Shown: in pieces, positions 1-6,822 of the stretch
Numbering within the stretch: position 1 is the first letter of the stretch
Layout of the letters: every line of letters starts with the position of its first letter
NCBI GenBank assembly: GCA_021736965.1
Contig: JAIPEV010000024.1
Span: 1 to 14,366 of the forward strand
DNA from: Halanaerobiales bacterium
Lineage (GTDB): Bacteria; Bacillota; Halanaerobiia; Halanaerobiales; M55B127
Length of the DNA stretch: 14,366 nt
Direction: 5' to 3'
Translations under genes and position numbers: made by a program
Notes under the pieces: generated by a model
Told to the model about the DNA's origin: nothing
Database searches by the model: none
Seen by the model: the letters and a program-made list of their open reading frames with translations, nothing else

Positions 1-1235
1 TTTTCTGGCACTTCTACTATAACTCTTTCAATAGGTTCCATTAACTTATTATTTTCTCTATGATAAATTACTTCAGGTTTTGAAACTGAAATTTCATAAC
101 CTTCTCTTCTCATTCTTTCTAAAAGAATTGAAAGATGTAGTTCTCCTCGCCCAGAAACTTTAAAAGTATCTGTACTGGAAAGTCTATTTACTTCTAATCC
201 AACATTTACTTCCTCTTCTCTTTCTAATCTTTCTTTAAGGTTTCTAGAAGTAAGGTATATACCACTTTGTCCAGCAAACGGAGAATCATTTATTGAAAAC
301 TCCATTGAAATTGTTGGTTTTTCAATTTCAATTAAGTTCATTGAAATAATATTTCCTTTATCACAAATTGTTTCACCGATTGAAATATCAGAAATACCAG
401 CTACTGCAACTATATCTCCACTAGATGCATACTCAATTGATGTTTTACTTAATCCATAAAAACCCATAAGTTTAGAAATTTTACTCTGAGCAATATCTCC
501 ATTTCTTTTAGATACAGAGACTTGTTGACCATTTTCAATAACACCTTTATAGATTCTGCCAATACCTATTCTACCCAAATAATTATCATAAGCCAAATCA
601 TGAATCTGTAACTGTAAAGGTTCTTCATCGTAATTAGGATAAGGGTCAACATGTTCAATTATTGTATCAAATAATGGTTTTAGGTCTTTACTTTTACCAT
701 TTATCTCATGGTTAGCTATTCCATCTTTTGCAACACCATAAATGACTGGGAATTCAAGTTGTTTGTCATCAGCATTTAAGTCAATAAATAAATCTAAAAC
801 CATATCTGCTACTTCTTTAGCTCTCTCATTACTTTTATCCATTTTATTGACAAATAAAATTGGTCTGATACCTAATTCAAGAGATTTCTTTAAAACAAAC
901 CTTGTTTGAGGCATTGGGCCTTCACTTGAATCAACAAGTAAGATTGTTGTATCTACAGCTTTTATAATTCTTTCTACTTCTGATGAGAAATCTGCGTGAC
1001 CAGGAGTATCAACAATATTTATTTTATAACCTTCATGTTGTATTGAACAGTTTTTTGCATATATTGTTATTCCACGTTCCTTTTCAAGCTCATTACTATC
1101 CATTATACAGTCTTGAACAGTTTCGTTTTCTCTAAAAACACCACTTTGGTTTAAAAAAGCATCAACTAAGGTGGACTTTCCTGCATTTACATGGGCAATT
1201 ACCGCTAAGTTAATAATTTTACTTTTATCTGACAT
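1..1235 (-). CDS. typA: TypA/BipA-family translational GTPase, C-terminus cut off by the window edge
   Basis: This is a ribosome-associated GTPase of the EF-G-like superfamily; TypA/BipA acts in 50S assembly and stress or cold adaptation. The window holds 411 codons from the ATG at 1235, out of roughly 600 in the family. Visible motifs are the P-loop AHVNAGKST (residues 14-22), the switch I motif RGITI (54-58), DTPGH with the catalytic His (76-80), and NKMD (130-133). TypA hallmarks follow: EGPMPQTRFVLKK (105-117), then further on YLGRIGIGRIYKG in the beta-barrel domain and SGRGELHLSILLERMRREGY in the EF-G-III-like domain. The P-loop is unusual, because the family normally reads HVDHGKT. An AAAGGA ribosome site lies about 8 bases upstream, and a separate promoter lies at 1272-1300. 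The reading frame stays open to the edge. Family assignment is firm; whether this is the main TypA or a divergent paralogue is open. Confidence 0.93.
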   Translation of the reverse strand, partial: MSDKSKIINLAVIAHVNAGKSTLVDAFLNQSGVFRENETVQDCIMDSNELEKERGITIYAKNCSIQHEGYKINIVDTPGHADFSSEVERIIKAVDTTILLVDSSEGPMPQTRFVLKKSLELGIRPILFVNKMDKSNERAKEVADMVLDLFIDLNADDKQLEFPVIYGVAKDGIANHEINGKSKDLKPLFDTIIEHVDPYPNYDEEPLQLQIHDLAYDNYLGRIGIGRIYKGVIENGQQVSVSKRNGDIAQSKISKLMGFYGLSKTSIEYASSGDIVAVAGISDISIGETICDKGNIISMNLIEIEKPTISMEFSINDSPFAGQSGIYLTSRNLKERLEREEEVNVGLEVNRLSSTDTFKVSGRGELHLSILLERMRREGYEISVSKPEVIYHRENNKLMEPIERVIVEVPE

Positions 1236-1271
1236 AAAAATTTCCTTTCTTTTTATATAATAACATTACCC

Positions 1272-1300
1272 ATTGTACACTTTATAACGGCAATTATCAA
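1272..1300 (-). promoter_or_regulatory. Sigma-A-type promoter for the TypA homologue
   Basis: Read on the minus strand, the -35 box is TTGATA (plus 1295-1300), followed by a 17-base spacer and the -10 box TACAAT (plus 1272-1277). Each hexamer differs from consensus at one position. The start point would be near 1265, about 30 bases before the ATG. It lies downstream of the terminator at 1369-1394, so the GTPase gene is likely its own transcription unit. Confidence 0.75.
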
Positions 1301-1368
1301 GTAAATTAAATACATAGCATGATTAAAAATGAAAACACTAAAGAAAAAATATATTCATACAAAGATAA

Positions 1369-1394
1369 AAATCCCGGGGATAAATCCGGGATTT
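1369..1394 (-). terminator. Rho-independent terminator after the tandem-domain 5'-nucleotidase
   Basis: A perfect 9-bp inverted repeat (AAATCCCGG at 1369-1377, CCGGGATTT at 1386-1394) with an 8-base loop stands out in AT-rich DNA. In the minus direction the second arm runs straight into a T-rich stretch (ATTTTTATCTTT). It lies about 28 bases past the nucleotidase stop codon and ends that operon before the TypA promoter. Confidence 0.85.
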
Positions 1395-1422
1395 AACTTT
1401 ATATTTTTATTATTTATCTATT

Positions 1423-3561
1423 TCATTTTTTTATTGTAATTCTTTCTTCTAAAATAGAATCATTTATAGTTTCAATTTCTTTTAGATATTTAACTAAGAT
1501 TTCTTTTTCAGTAGCTGAGGTGGTTTCACTAGAAAGTGGGTCTGCAGCATTTGCATAGTACTGCCATACATAACTATTTATACCAAATGTATATTCTTTG
1601 TTTGGGTCTACTCTTTTACCATCGATAAATACTTTGATCTCTTTTATGTCTTCTTGATCCATGACAACTGTGTAGTTAACATTAGAAGATACATGGGTCA
1701 TTACAGGACCTTCTCCATAATAACGAGCTTGTCCTAATAACATCTTTTCTAGATCACTACCAGTAACGGTTGCTACAGTAATATTATTATCATATCCGAA
1801 ACTGGAGAATAATAAGTTTAGTGACTTATCAAACAGATCACTATTGGCCGGATAAACAGCACCAGTAGCTAGTTGATCACTAGGATATGCACCCACATCT
1901 ACATTAAGTTCACTTCTTACAGCATCTGCAAATAGATTACCAGCACTTACCGAATGATCTGCCTTACCTACTGTTGAAATATCAACTTCAGTATAAGCTA
2001 TTTTATCTCCACTACCACCCTTTTCTATTTTAACACCTGTTCTATTTAATTCTTGATTAGCATAGTAACTTTGAAGTTTATCATTTGAAATTACATCTTC
2101 GATATAGTGGATTATACTATCATTCATCCTTATATAGGTGTTTTCACCTTCTGTTTTGGTATCAAAATCATAAGCACTTGCAACATATTGATTATGTGCA
2201 ACAGTGAAGGTTTTATCTTCTTCAATTGGTTTATTATTTAGATCTTTTAATTCTACTCTTTTTACATCACCGGTTTGATTTACGATAATATTATACTTCA
2301 ATCCAGCTGGAATTAAATCTATACTATTATCTCTTTTATATGAATTAGCAAGCATATCTTTGATCTGACTTGTTGTCATTTTATACATAATTATATTGTT
2401 ACCAAAAGGTTCCAATTCAAAAATGTCTCCAACAGTTATGTCACCAGGTCCAATACTGCCTACCCTAATTCCACCAGTGTTTTGGAAACCAAAGTCAACA
2501 TCATATCCAAGATCTTTAAACTGTAATGAATTGGTTAATGCATCAGTCATTAAAGCACCTAAATTACTATCACCACTTATTGAACTATCAACATAAGCAA
2601 GTTTGCGACTAAATATCTTATCTACATCAGCATTATAAGAATCGATTTTTTTAGCTACCTTTTGATCTGAAGATTTTACATTTTCTAGCTCAATTAATTC
2701 ACCGGAAGAATTAATTAACTTGTTATTTTCATTGAACGTTAAAACTATTTTACCTAGATACTGTTGATCACTACCAGATTGCGTAATAAGGGCATTATTT
2801 ATTTTAGTGGGTTTTTCTACAACAGTATGAGAATGTCCCCCAATTACTAAGTCTATGTTGTCAACATCTTTTGCGATTTTTTGACTCCAGTTATGTCCAA
2901 CGTGGCCAAGTACAATAAAGGCATCTCCTTCATCTTTTAAATATGAAAATTTTTTAACAGTCTTTGTAGGATCTAAAAATTTAAGACCATATAAGTTAAC
3001 TGGCATTGTAGAAGGATAGCCGCTGTCTTGTACTTCAATTACCCCTAAGAAATTTAAATTTATACCATTAGCTGATTCAATTGAAGTATAAGGATCAGGT
3101 TGATTTATATCTGCTTCAGAAGGATCTACTTCCAGATTGGCAAGAACCATAGGAAATTCTGCAAATTCCATGTTTGCTTTTAGTCTGGCTTGACCATAAT
3201 CAAATTCATGATTACCTAAAACAGAAACTTGATAACCTGCTTCATTCATTAGGTCTATCATAGGTTTACCTCTGAGATTTTCACCTTCAATAACATATTC
3301 ATCTACTACAGGATTACCACTAAAAATATCGCCACCGCTTAATAGTATTACATCATCATATTCCTTTTGATATTGCTTTTTTAAGGCAGCAATTTTTGCA
3401 AAGTTATCTATTGATCCATGTTCATCATTAGTGTGTAAGATAACTATTTGAGTATTATTTTCAGCTTTAACCATGTCAGTATTTAAGATCATTATACCTG
3501 AAACAATTAAAATTAATATTAAGATTAATGATAGATAGTTTTTAAGTTTTAAATCTATCAT
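1423..3561 (-). CDS. Secreted 5'-nucleotidase (UshA/YfkN family) with a second, degenerate C-terminal domain
   Basis: This is a 712-aa extracytoplasmic metallophosphatase predicted to remove phosphate from nucleotides. Residues 1-33 form a type I signal peptide or anchor (hydrophobic 10-27, possible VKA cleavage site at 33). The calcineurin-like domain carries all metal motifs: TNDEHG (D46, H48), GGD (D78), GNHEFD (116-121), GH (219-220) and GGHSHT (241-246). The 5_nucleotid_C domain spans about 318-500, with the substrate motif FQNTGGIR at 359-366. A second stretch, about 518-672, repeats the same layout but lacks the NxGGIR motif; it has a YPSDQLATG-type segment instead. There are no cysteines, no lipobox and no LPxTG sorting motif. 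The ATG has a strong AGAGGGGG ribosome site. The gene starts 26 bases after a 65-aa gene, which suggests a shared transcript. Family assignment is firm; exact substrates are unknown. Confidence 0.93.
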   Translation of the reverse strand: MIDLKLKNYLSLILILILIVSGIMILNTDMVKAENNTQIVILHTNDEHGSIDNFAKIAALKKQYQKEYDDVILLSGGDIFSGNPVVDEYVIEGENLRGKPMIDLMNEAGYQVSVLGNHEFDYGQARLKANMEFAEFPMVLANLEVDPSEADINQPDPYTSIESANGINLNFLGVIEVQDSGYPSTMPVNLYGLKFLDPTKTVKKFSYLKDEGDAFIVLGHVGHNWSQKIAKDVDNIDLVIGGHSHTVVEKPTKINNALITQSGSDQQYLGKIVLTFNENNKLINSSGELIELENVKSSDQKVAKKIDSYNADVDKIFSRKLAYVDSSISGDSNLGALMTDALTNSLQFKDLGYDVDFGFQNTGGIRVGSIGPGDITVGDIFELEPFGNNIIMYKMTTSQIKDMLANSYKRDNSIDLIPAGLKYNIIVNQTGDVKRVELKDLNNKPIEEDKTFTVAHNQYVASAYDFDTKTEGENTYIRMNDSIIHYIEDVISNDKLQSYYANQELNRTGVKIEKGGSGDKIAYTEVDISTVGKADHSVSAGNLFADAVRSELNVDVGAYPSDQLATGAVYPANSDLFDKSLNLLFSSFGYDNNITVATVTGSDLEKMLLGQARYYGEGPVMTHVSSNVNYTVVMDQEDIKEIKVFIDGKRVDPNKEYTFGINSYVWQYYANAADPLSSETTSATEKEILVKYLKEIETINDSILEERITIKK

Positions 3562-3587
3562 TATTATACCCCCTCTGATTTTATTAT

Positions 3588-3785
3588 TTATTTTTCAACT
3601 ATAAAAAGTTCTTCGTTACCACTAAGTTCACCATTAAGCATAATTATATTACCATTTTGATCATTGACAAGTTTTTCATTATTCTTTATTTTTTTATACT
3701 CTTCTAAGGAATATTTACGAATAACATCCTTTACCTGAGCTCCCTTAAAAATTTCTATTGTTTTTTTATTAACCTTAACTTTCAT
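3588..3785 (-). CDS. Small protein, probable ubiquitin-like beta-grasp fold, nucleotidase-associated
   Basis: This 65-aa protein has no named family that I can assign with certainty. The pattern is an N-terminal hairpin (MKVKVNKKTIEIFKG, 1-15), a helix (about 17-33, VKDVIRKYSLEEYKKIK), then short strands with a turn (IIMLNGELSGNEELFIVEK). That resembles ThiS/MoaD/TGS-type beta-grasp domains. It lacks the C-terminal GlyGly needed for a sulfur carrier, so a binding or regulatory role is more likely. It has no signal peptide, so it is predicted to be cytoplasmic even though it sits between two secreted nucleotidases. A strong ribosome site (GAAGGTGAT) precedes the ATG. The strong ribosome site and close spacing to the downstream nucleotidase support it as a real gene. 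The fold is inferred from the residue pattern only. Confidence 0.78.
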   Translation of the reverse strand: MKVKVNKKTIEIFKGAQVKDVIRKYSLEEYKKIKNNEKLVNDQNGNIIMLNGELSGNEELFIVEK

Positions 3786-3813
3786 AATTTATCACCTTCA
3801 TATTTTAGAAAGG

Positions 3814-3843
3814 AAAGGTAGACGAAGTAATCCGTCTACCTTT
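3814..3843 (-). terminator. Hairpin between the CpdB-like gene and the 65-aa gene (terminator or attenuator)
   Basis: A perfect 11-bp inverted repeat (AAAGGTAGACG at 3814-3824, CGTCTACCTTT at 3833-3843) has an 8-base loop. On the minus strand the following bases are T-rich but broken by C (TTTCCTTTCTAAAA), so termination may be partial. I see no convincing promoter between it and the 65-aa gene. The downstream pair may therefore depend on read-through, which would lower its expression relative to the CpdB-like enzyme. Confidence 0.72.
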
Positions 3844-3860
3844 TAATTATTATTATTTTT

Positions 3861-5735
3861 TTACATAGTTACATCTAATTTATATACTCCCATACCATTT
3901 TCATCGGTTCTTAGTCTTTTTATGCCTTTTATACCAAGACCTTCAATATAATCCATGGCTTCTGGGTGTGAGCGGAATGTGACAGTTCCTTTTGGTTTAA
4001 ATGATGTTAGTTTCCAGTTGTAGGTTGGTTTAGGATTAATTGTACCTTTTGTCTGGATGTAATCAATGATAACCTGTCTGTTAGTTACTCCACTAGGAGC
4101 ATATACTGGATCTTCTTCTACACATGGAGGGAAGTCACCACCACCACCAGCTCTATAGTTATTTGTTACTACTAAGAATTCCATATCTTCAGTAAGTGGT
4201 TTATCATTATAAGTTGCATTAACTAAACGCTTTCCTACTGGTTTTGTAACATCTATTTCATATTCAATACCTTCAATCACATCATAGTTATAGGCTGAGA
4301 ATTCAGGATTTAATAGTTCTTGTTCTTTTGATAGATTAGGATCTATTTGATTATAGTTTTCAGCACTTCTTTCTAACCATTCAATTACTTGTTTGCCATT
4401 AAAATGCATAACACTTATTTCATTATCATAAATATAGATGTCTGTTACATCACCAATTGTGATATCACCTTTCCATACCTCTGTAAAGTATTTAGCGTCT
4501 TCTCTACCTGCTTGGAAAGGTGCAGCAGCAGATAAGATAGGAATACTAGCAAATTCTCCAGTTTCAAATGTCTTTTTAGCCCACCATAGTTGGGCATCAT
4601 TTACTATTTGAGTAACTGTCGAATCTTGTACTCTAGCTAGATAAGAAGTTATATCAATTTCTGATTCTCCAATAGGTGTTTCTACATAAGCAATTGTTGC
4701 TTCATGTCTTTTTTTTGCAAGTTTTTCAATGTCAGGATTAGACTTTGTATTTTCAGTAATTGGTTCATTTCTCACATTAAAACCAGTTACTTTCCATTCT
4801 CCATTTTCCTGTGCTAAGTTTAAGTCAATTACACCAACAGAAGTACCCCAGGAACCAGGCATTACTGTAGGTACACCATATAAAGTACTCTCTTTAGTAT
4901 TTACTCCTTCTATATCTTTGTAGTCCTCCGGGAATACATTATGATGATGACCAGTAATTAAAGCATCTACTCCATCAATTTGTGCTAGATATTTGGCAGC
5001 GTTTTCTCTGGCATCATAAGAATCTACAGGAGCATTACTAATTCCTGTATGACCAATGACTACAACAATATCTGACTTAGAAGCAACTTCTGGGATAATT
5101 TCTTTTGCGGTTGGAATAATATCTTTGATTACTACATTACCTTCTAAGTTATCTTTACCCCAACGCATGCTTTGTGGAGGTATAAAACTTACTACACCGA
5201 TTTTTATATCTTTTCCATTAATTTTTTTGTTTAATATTACATATGGATCTATATAGTTTTCATCTTCATTACCATCCATAAATATATTTGCTGATACAAA
5301 TGGGAAATCTGCTCCTGCTTTTGCTTTTTCAAAAAAGTCCATCGGATAATCTTGTAGTTCGTGATTACCAACTGAAGCAGCATCATATCCTGCTTTATTA
5401 TATGCCTTTATAATAGTCTGTGTTTCACCTTCTTTAATTGGATTGATTTGATATTCATGTAATCCTAATAAACTACCTTGAATAAAGTCACCATTTGATA
5501 ATAGTAGTGTGTTTTCATTATCATTTCTAATTTGTTGAATTACTGTATATACTTTTGAAAAACCCACTTTTTCATTTGGTTTATTAGCCATATAATCATA
5601 TGGCATTACATACTGGTGCATATCTGATGTTGCCATTATAGTAAGTTTCTCTGCTGCAATACTTCCCAATGAAAAAGTTAATACTAAGACTAGAGTTAGA
5701 ATTATTGAAATACTAAGATTTTTTCTTTTTAACAA
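3861..5735 (-). CDS. Periplasmic CpdB-like 2',3'-cyclic phosphodiesterase/3'-nucleotidase
   Basis: The enzyme is predicted to open 2',3'-cyclic nucleotides and remove the 3' phosphate outside the cytoplasm. Numbering here counts from an upstream TTG at 5741. I prefer the TTG at 5735 (624 aa), because the GGGGGG ribosome site at 5743-5748 lies 7 bases before it but only 1 base before the other. Residues 5-30 form a signal peptide with likely cleavage after SIAA. Metal motifs are SDMH (D40, H42), NGD (D85), GNHE (125-128), GH (230-231) and GHHH (264-267). The C-terminal domain has the CpdB-type signatures SAAAPFQAGR (404-413) and NNYRAGGGGDFP (527-538). The length is close to E. coli CpdB (about 647 aa). 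GNHELQDY replaces the more usual GNHEF(N/D)YG. It has its own promoter at 5938-5966. CpdB subfamily is likely; some relatives are called bifunctional 5'-nucleotidases. Confidence 0.92.
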   Translation of the reverse strand: MLKRKNLSISIILTLVLVLTFSLGSIAAEKLTIMATSDMHQYVMPYDYMANKPNEKVGFSKVYTVIQQIRNDNENTLLLSNGDFIQGSLLGLHEYQINPIKEGETQTIIKAYNKAGYDAASVGNHELQDYPMDFFEKAKAGADFPFVSANIFMDGNEDENYIDPYVILNKKINGKDIKIGVVSFIPPQSMRWGKDNLEGNVVIKDIIPTAKEIIPEVASKSDIVVVIGHTGISNAPVDSYDARENAAKYLAQIDGVDALITGHHHNVFPEDYKDIEGVNTKESTLYGVPTVMPGSWGTSVGVIDLNLAQENGEWKVTGFNVRNEPITENTKSNPDIEKLAKKRHEATIAYVETPIGESEIDITSYLARVQDSTVTQIVNDAQLWWAKKTFETGEFASIPILSAAAPFQAGREDAKYFTEVWKGDITIGDVTDIYIYDNEISVMHFNGKQVIEWLERSAENYNQIDPNLSKEQELLNPEFSAYNYDVIEGIEYEIDVTKPVGKRLVNATYNDKPLTEDMEFLVVTNNYRAGGGGDFPPCVEEDPVYAPSGVTNRQVIIDYIQTKGTINPKPTYNWKLTSFKPKGTVTFRSHPEAMDYIEGLGIKGIKRLRTDENGMGVYKLDVTM

Positions 5736-5742
5736 TGTCAAT

Positions 5743-5748
5743 CCCCCC
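5743..5748 (-). promoter_or_regulatory. Ribosome binding site deciding the CpdB-like start
   Basis: Six consecutive Gs (minus strand) lie 1 base before the TTG at 5741 and 7 bases before the TTG at 5735. Normal spacing favours the 5735 start, which gives a protein beginning fMet-Leu-Lys-Arg-Lys. Confidence 0.7.
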
Positions 5749-5771
5749 TGATATATTTTTTTTATATTAAC

Positions 5772-5791
5772 ATGACCTATTAAAAGGTCAT
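5772..5791. repeat. Perfect 7-bp inverted repeat near the CpdB-like ribosome site
   Basis: ATGACCT at 5772-5778 and AGGTCAT at 5785-5791 flank a 6-base AT spacer. It lies about 24 bases upstream of the G-rich ribosome site, inside the predicted leader. It could be a regulator's operator or a small RNA hairpin. It lacks a T-tract, so a terminator is unlikely. Confidence 0.55.
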
Positions 5792-5890
5792 TATTAATAA
5801 CGTATTAACCAAAAAATATTCATTATTTAGAGATATTCAATTTTAATAATTTATCGAATAAAAAGATAGATTTTAAATGTGAGATAAAAG

Positions 5891-5916
5891 TGAATTGATA
5901 AAATGAATTGAAAAAA
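5891..5916. repeat. 13-base tandem duplication in the leader
   Basis: TGAATTGATAAAA (5891-5903) is followed directly by TGAATTGAAAAAA (5904-5916), with 12 of 13 positions identical. It starts about 15 bases after the predicted transcription start. It could be a protein-binding pair or simple slippage. Confidence 0.6.
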
Positions 5917-5937
5917 ATAAGTATATCTACTAAATAT

Positions 5938-5966
5938 ATTATAAAAAATAGCAATATATTTGTCAA
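5938..5966 (-). promoter_or_regulatory. Perfect-consensus sigma-A promoter for the CpdB-like gene
   Basis: On the minus strand, TTGACA (plus 5961-5966), a 17-base spacer and TATAAT (plus 5938-5943) match the housekeeping consensus exactly. The start point is near 5931. Such a strong basal promoter suggests that control, if any, is by repression or in the long leader rather than by an activator. Confidence 0.82.
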
Positions 5967-6031
5967 ATTATAAGATTCACTAGTTTCTTGTTATATTAAG
6001 TTTGATAAAATATAAAGTTGACTAAATATGA

Positions 6032-6056
6032 AATAATTTTTCTAATAAAAATTATT
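6032..6056 (-). terminator. Possible weak terminator at the end of the importer operon
   Basis: A perfect 10-bp inverted repeat (AATAATTTTT at 6032-6041, AAAAATTATT at 6047-6056) with a 5-base loop overlaps the permease stop codon. The stem is all A/T, so it would be weak. There is no separate T-tract beyond the arm. The position fits the end of the operon, just before the next promoter. Confidence 0.35.
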
Positions 6057-6822
6057 GATTATTAACACCTTTTGTATTTTTAACATTAATCCAGAGACAG
6101 AAACGAATTTCAATTATATCTATACTTTTAAATATTAAAAGTCCTAAAAAGCTGACTGCTAAAATTCCACTGAACATATCAACATAGTTGACCATAATCC
6201 AACTGTTCATAATATAATATCCAATTCCATATTGGGTAGCAAAGTTTTCAGCATAAAATAAAACTGCTATACTTGTACCAACAGTTATTCTAAGAGCAGT
6301 TAAAATTTGAGGTAAAATAGCAGGAATAATAATATGTTGATATGTTTGTAAACTACTTATACCAATTGACTGAGCTGAATAAAAGTATTCAGGATCGACA
6401 TTTTTAACACTATCTCTGGTAGTTACAATGATTTGAAATACTACTATTATAATTATTAAAACAATCTTTGATCTATTGCCTAGACCTAATAGGAGCATAA
6501 TTATTGGTAAAAATGCAATTTTAGGTATTGGATATAGTAAATATATTATTGGTGATATATACTGATCTACCCTTTCATTTCTACCTATCAAAAGCCCCAG
6601 GGAAACTCCAATTATTAATGCTAATACTACAGCTGTCAATATTCTATATAAGCTCATTGCCAAATGAGGTAATAAAACGGGTATTAATATTTCAAAAAAG
6701 TTTAGAAAAACTGTAAATGGATCAGGAATTATATTTGAACTAATTAAAAGATGTATAAAATACCAGATTATAGTTATAAATAATGCACCTTTAATAATAT
6801 TTAACTTTTTTCCTTTGATCAA
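6052..6822 (-). CDS. ABC importer permease (SsuC/TauC/ThiX type)
   Basis: This is a 256-aa inner-membrane subunit of a nitrate/sulfonate/taurine-type importer. It has about six hydrophobic segments (roughly 13-29, 42-52, 59-80, 104-134, 178-190, 213-232). The cytoplasmic EAA loop that docks the ATPase is visible at about 145-172 (YSAQSIGI then HIIIPAILPQI). The C-terminus with FKSIDIIEIR is typical of the family. The start is a TTG at 6822 that overlaps the ATPase stop as TTGA, a 4-base overlap indicating translational coupling. A GGGG stretch about 11 bases upstream is a weak ribosome site. Substrate cannot be read from the permease. Confidence 0.9.
   Translation of the reverse strand: MIKGKKLNIIKGALFITIIWYFIHLLISSNIIPDPFTVFLNFFEILIPVLLPHLAMSLYRILTAVVLALIIGVSLGLLIGRNERVDQYISPIIYLLYPIPKIAFLPIIMLLLGLGNRSKIVLIIIIVVFQIIVTTRDSVKNVDPEYFYSAQSIGISSLQTYQHIIIPAILPQILTALRITVGTSIAVLFYAENFATQYGIGYYIMNSWIMVNYVDMFSGILAVSFLGLLIFKSIDIIEIRFCLWINVKNTKGVNNQ

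Larger units (their letters stand above)
5742..5937 (-). promoter_or_regulatory. Long 5' leader of the CpdB-like gene with repeats and a palindrome
   Basis: The consensus promoter at 5938-5966 implies transcription from about 5931, leaving roughly 195 untranslated nucleotides. The leader holds a 13-base tandem repeat (5891-5916), a 7-bp inverted repeat (5772-5791), four TATTAA hexamers (minus TTAATA) at 5765, 5778, 5792 and 5803, and the G-rich ribosome site. I recognise no known riboswitch and no open frame. With the promoter and the 3' tail of the importer, it makes up the 310-base stretch between genes. Confidence 0.5.

Noticed and set aside
2396..2596. Open frame on the plus strand inside the 5'-nucleotidase gene
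   Set aside because: It lies antisense to well-conserved coding sequence, shows no recognisable motif and has no supporting ribosome site; the same holds for plus-strand frames at 4729-4923, 5056-5256, 6528-6716, 7937-8263, 8662-9030, 9225-9431 and 10147-10341.
3588..3785. Sulfur-carrier protein ThiS/MoaD
   Set aside because: The chain ends in FIVEK with no GlyGly, and no thiamine or molybdopterin genes are nearby.
5736..5741. TTG at 5741 as the start of the CpdB-like protein
   Set aside because: It is only 1 base from the G-rich ribosome site; the in-frame TTG at 5735 has normal 7-base spacing.
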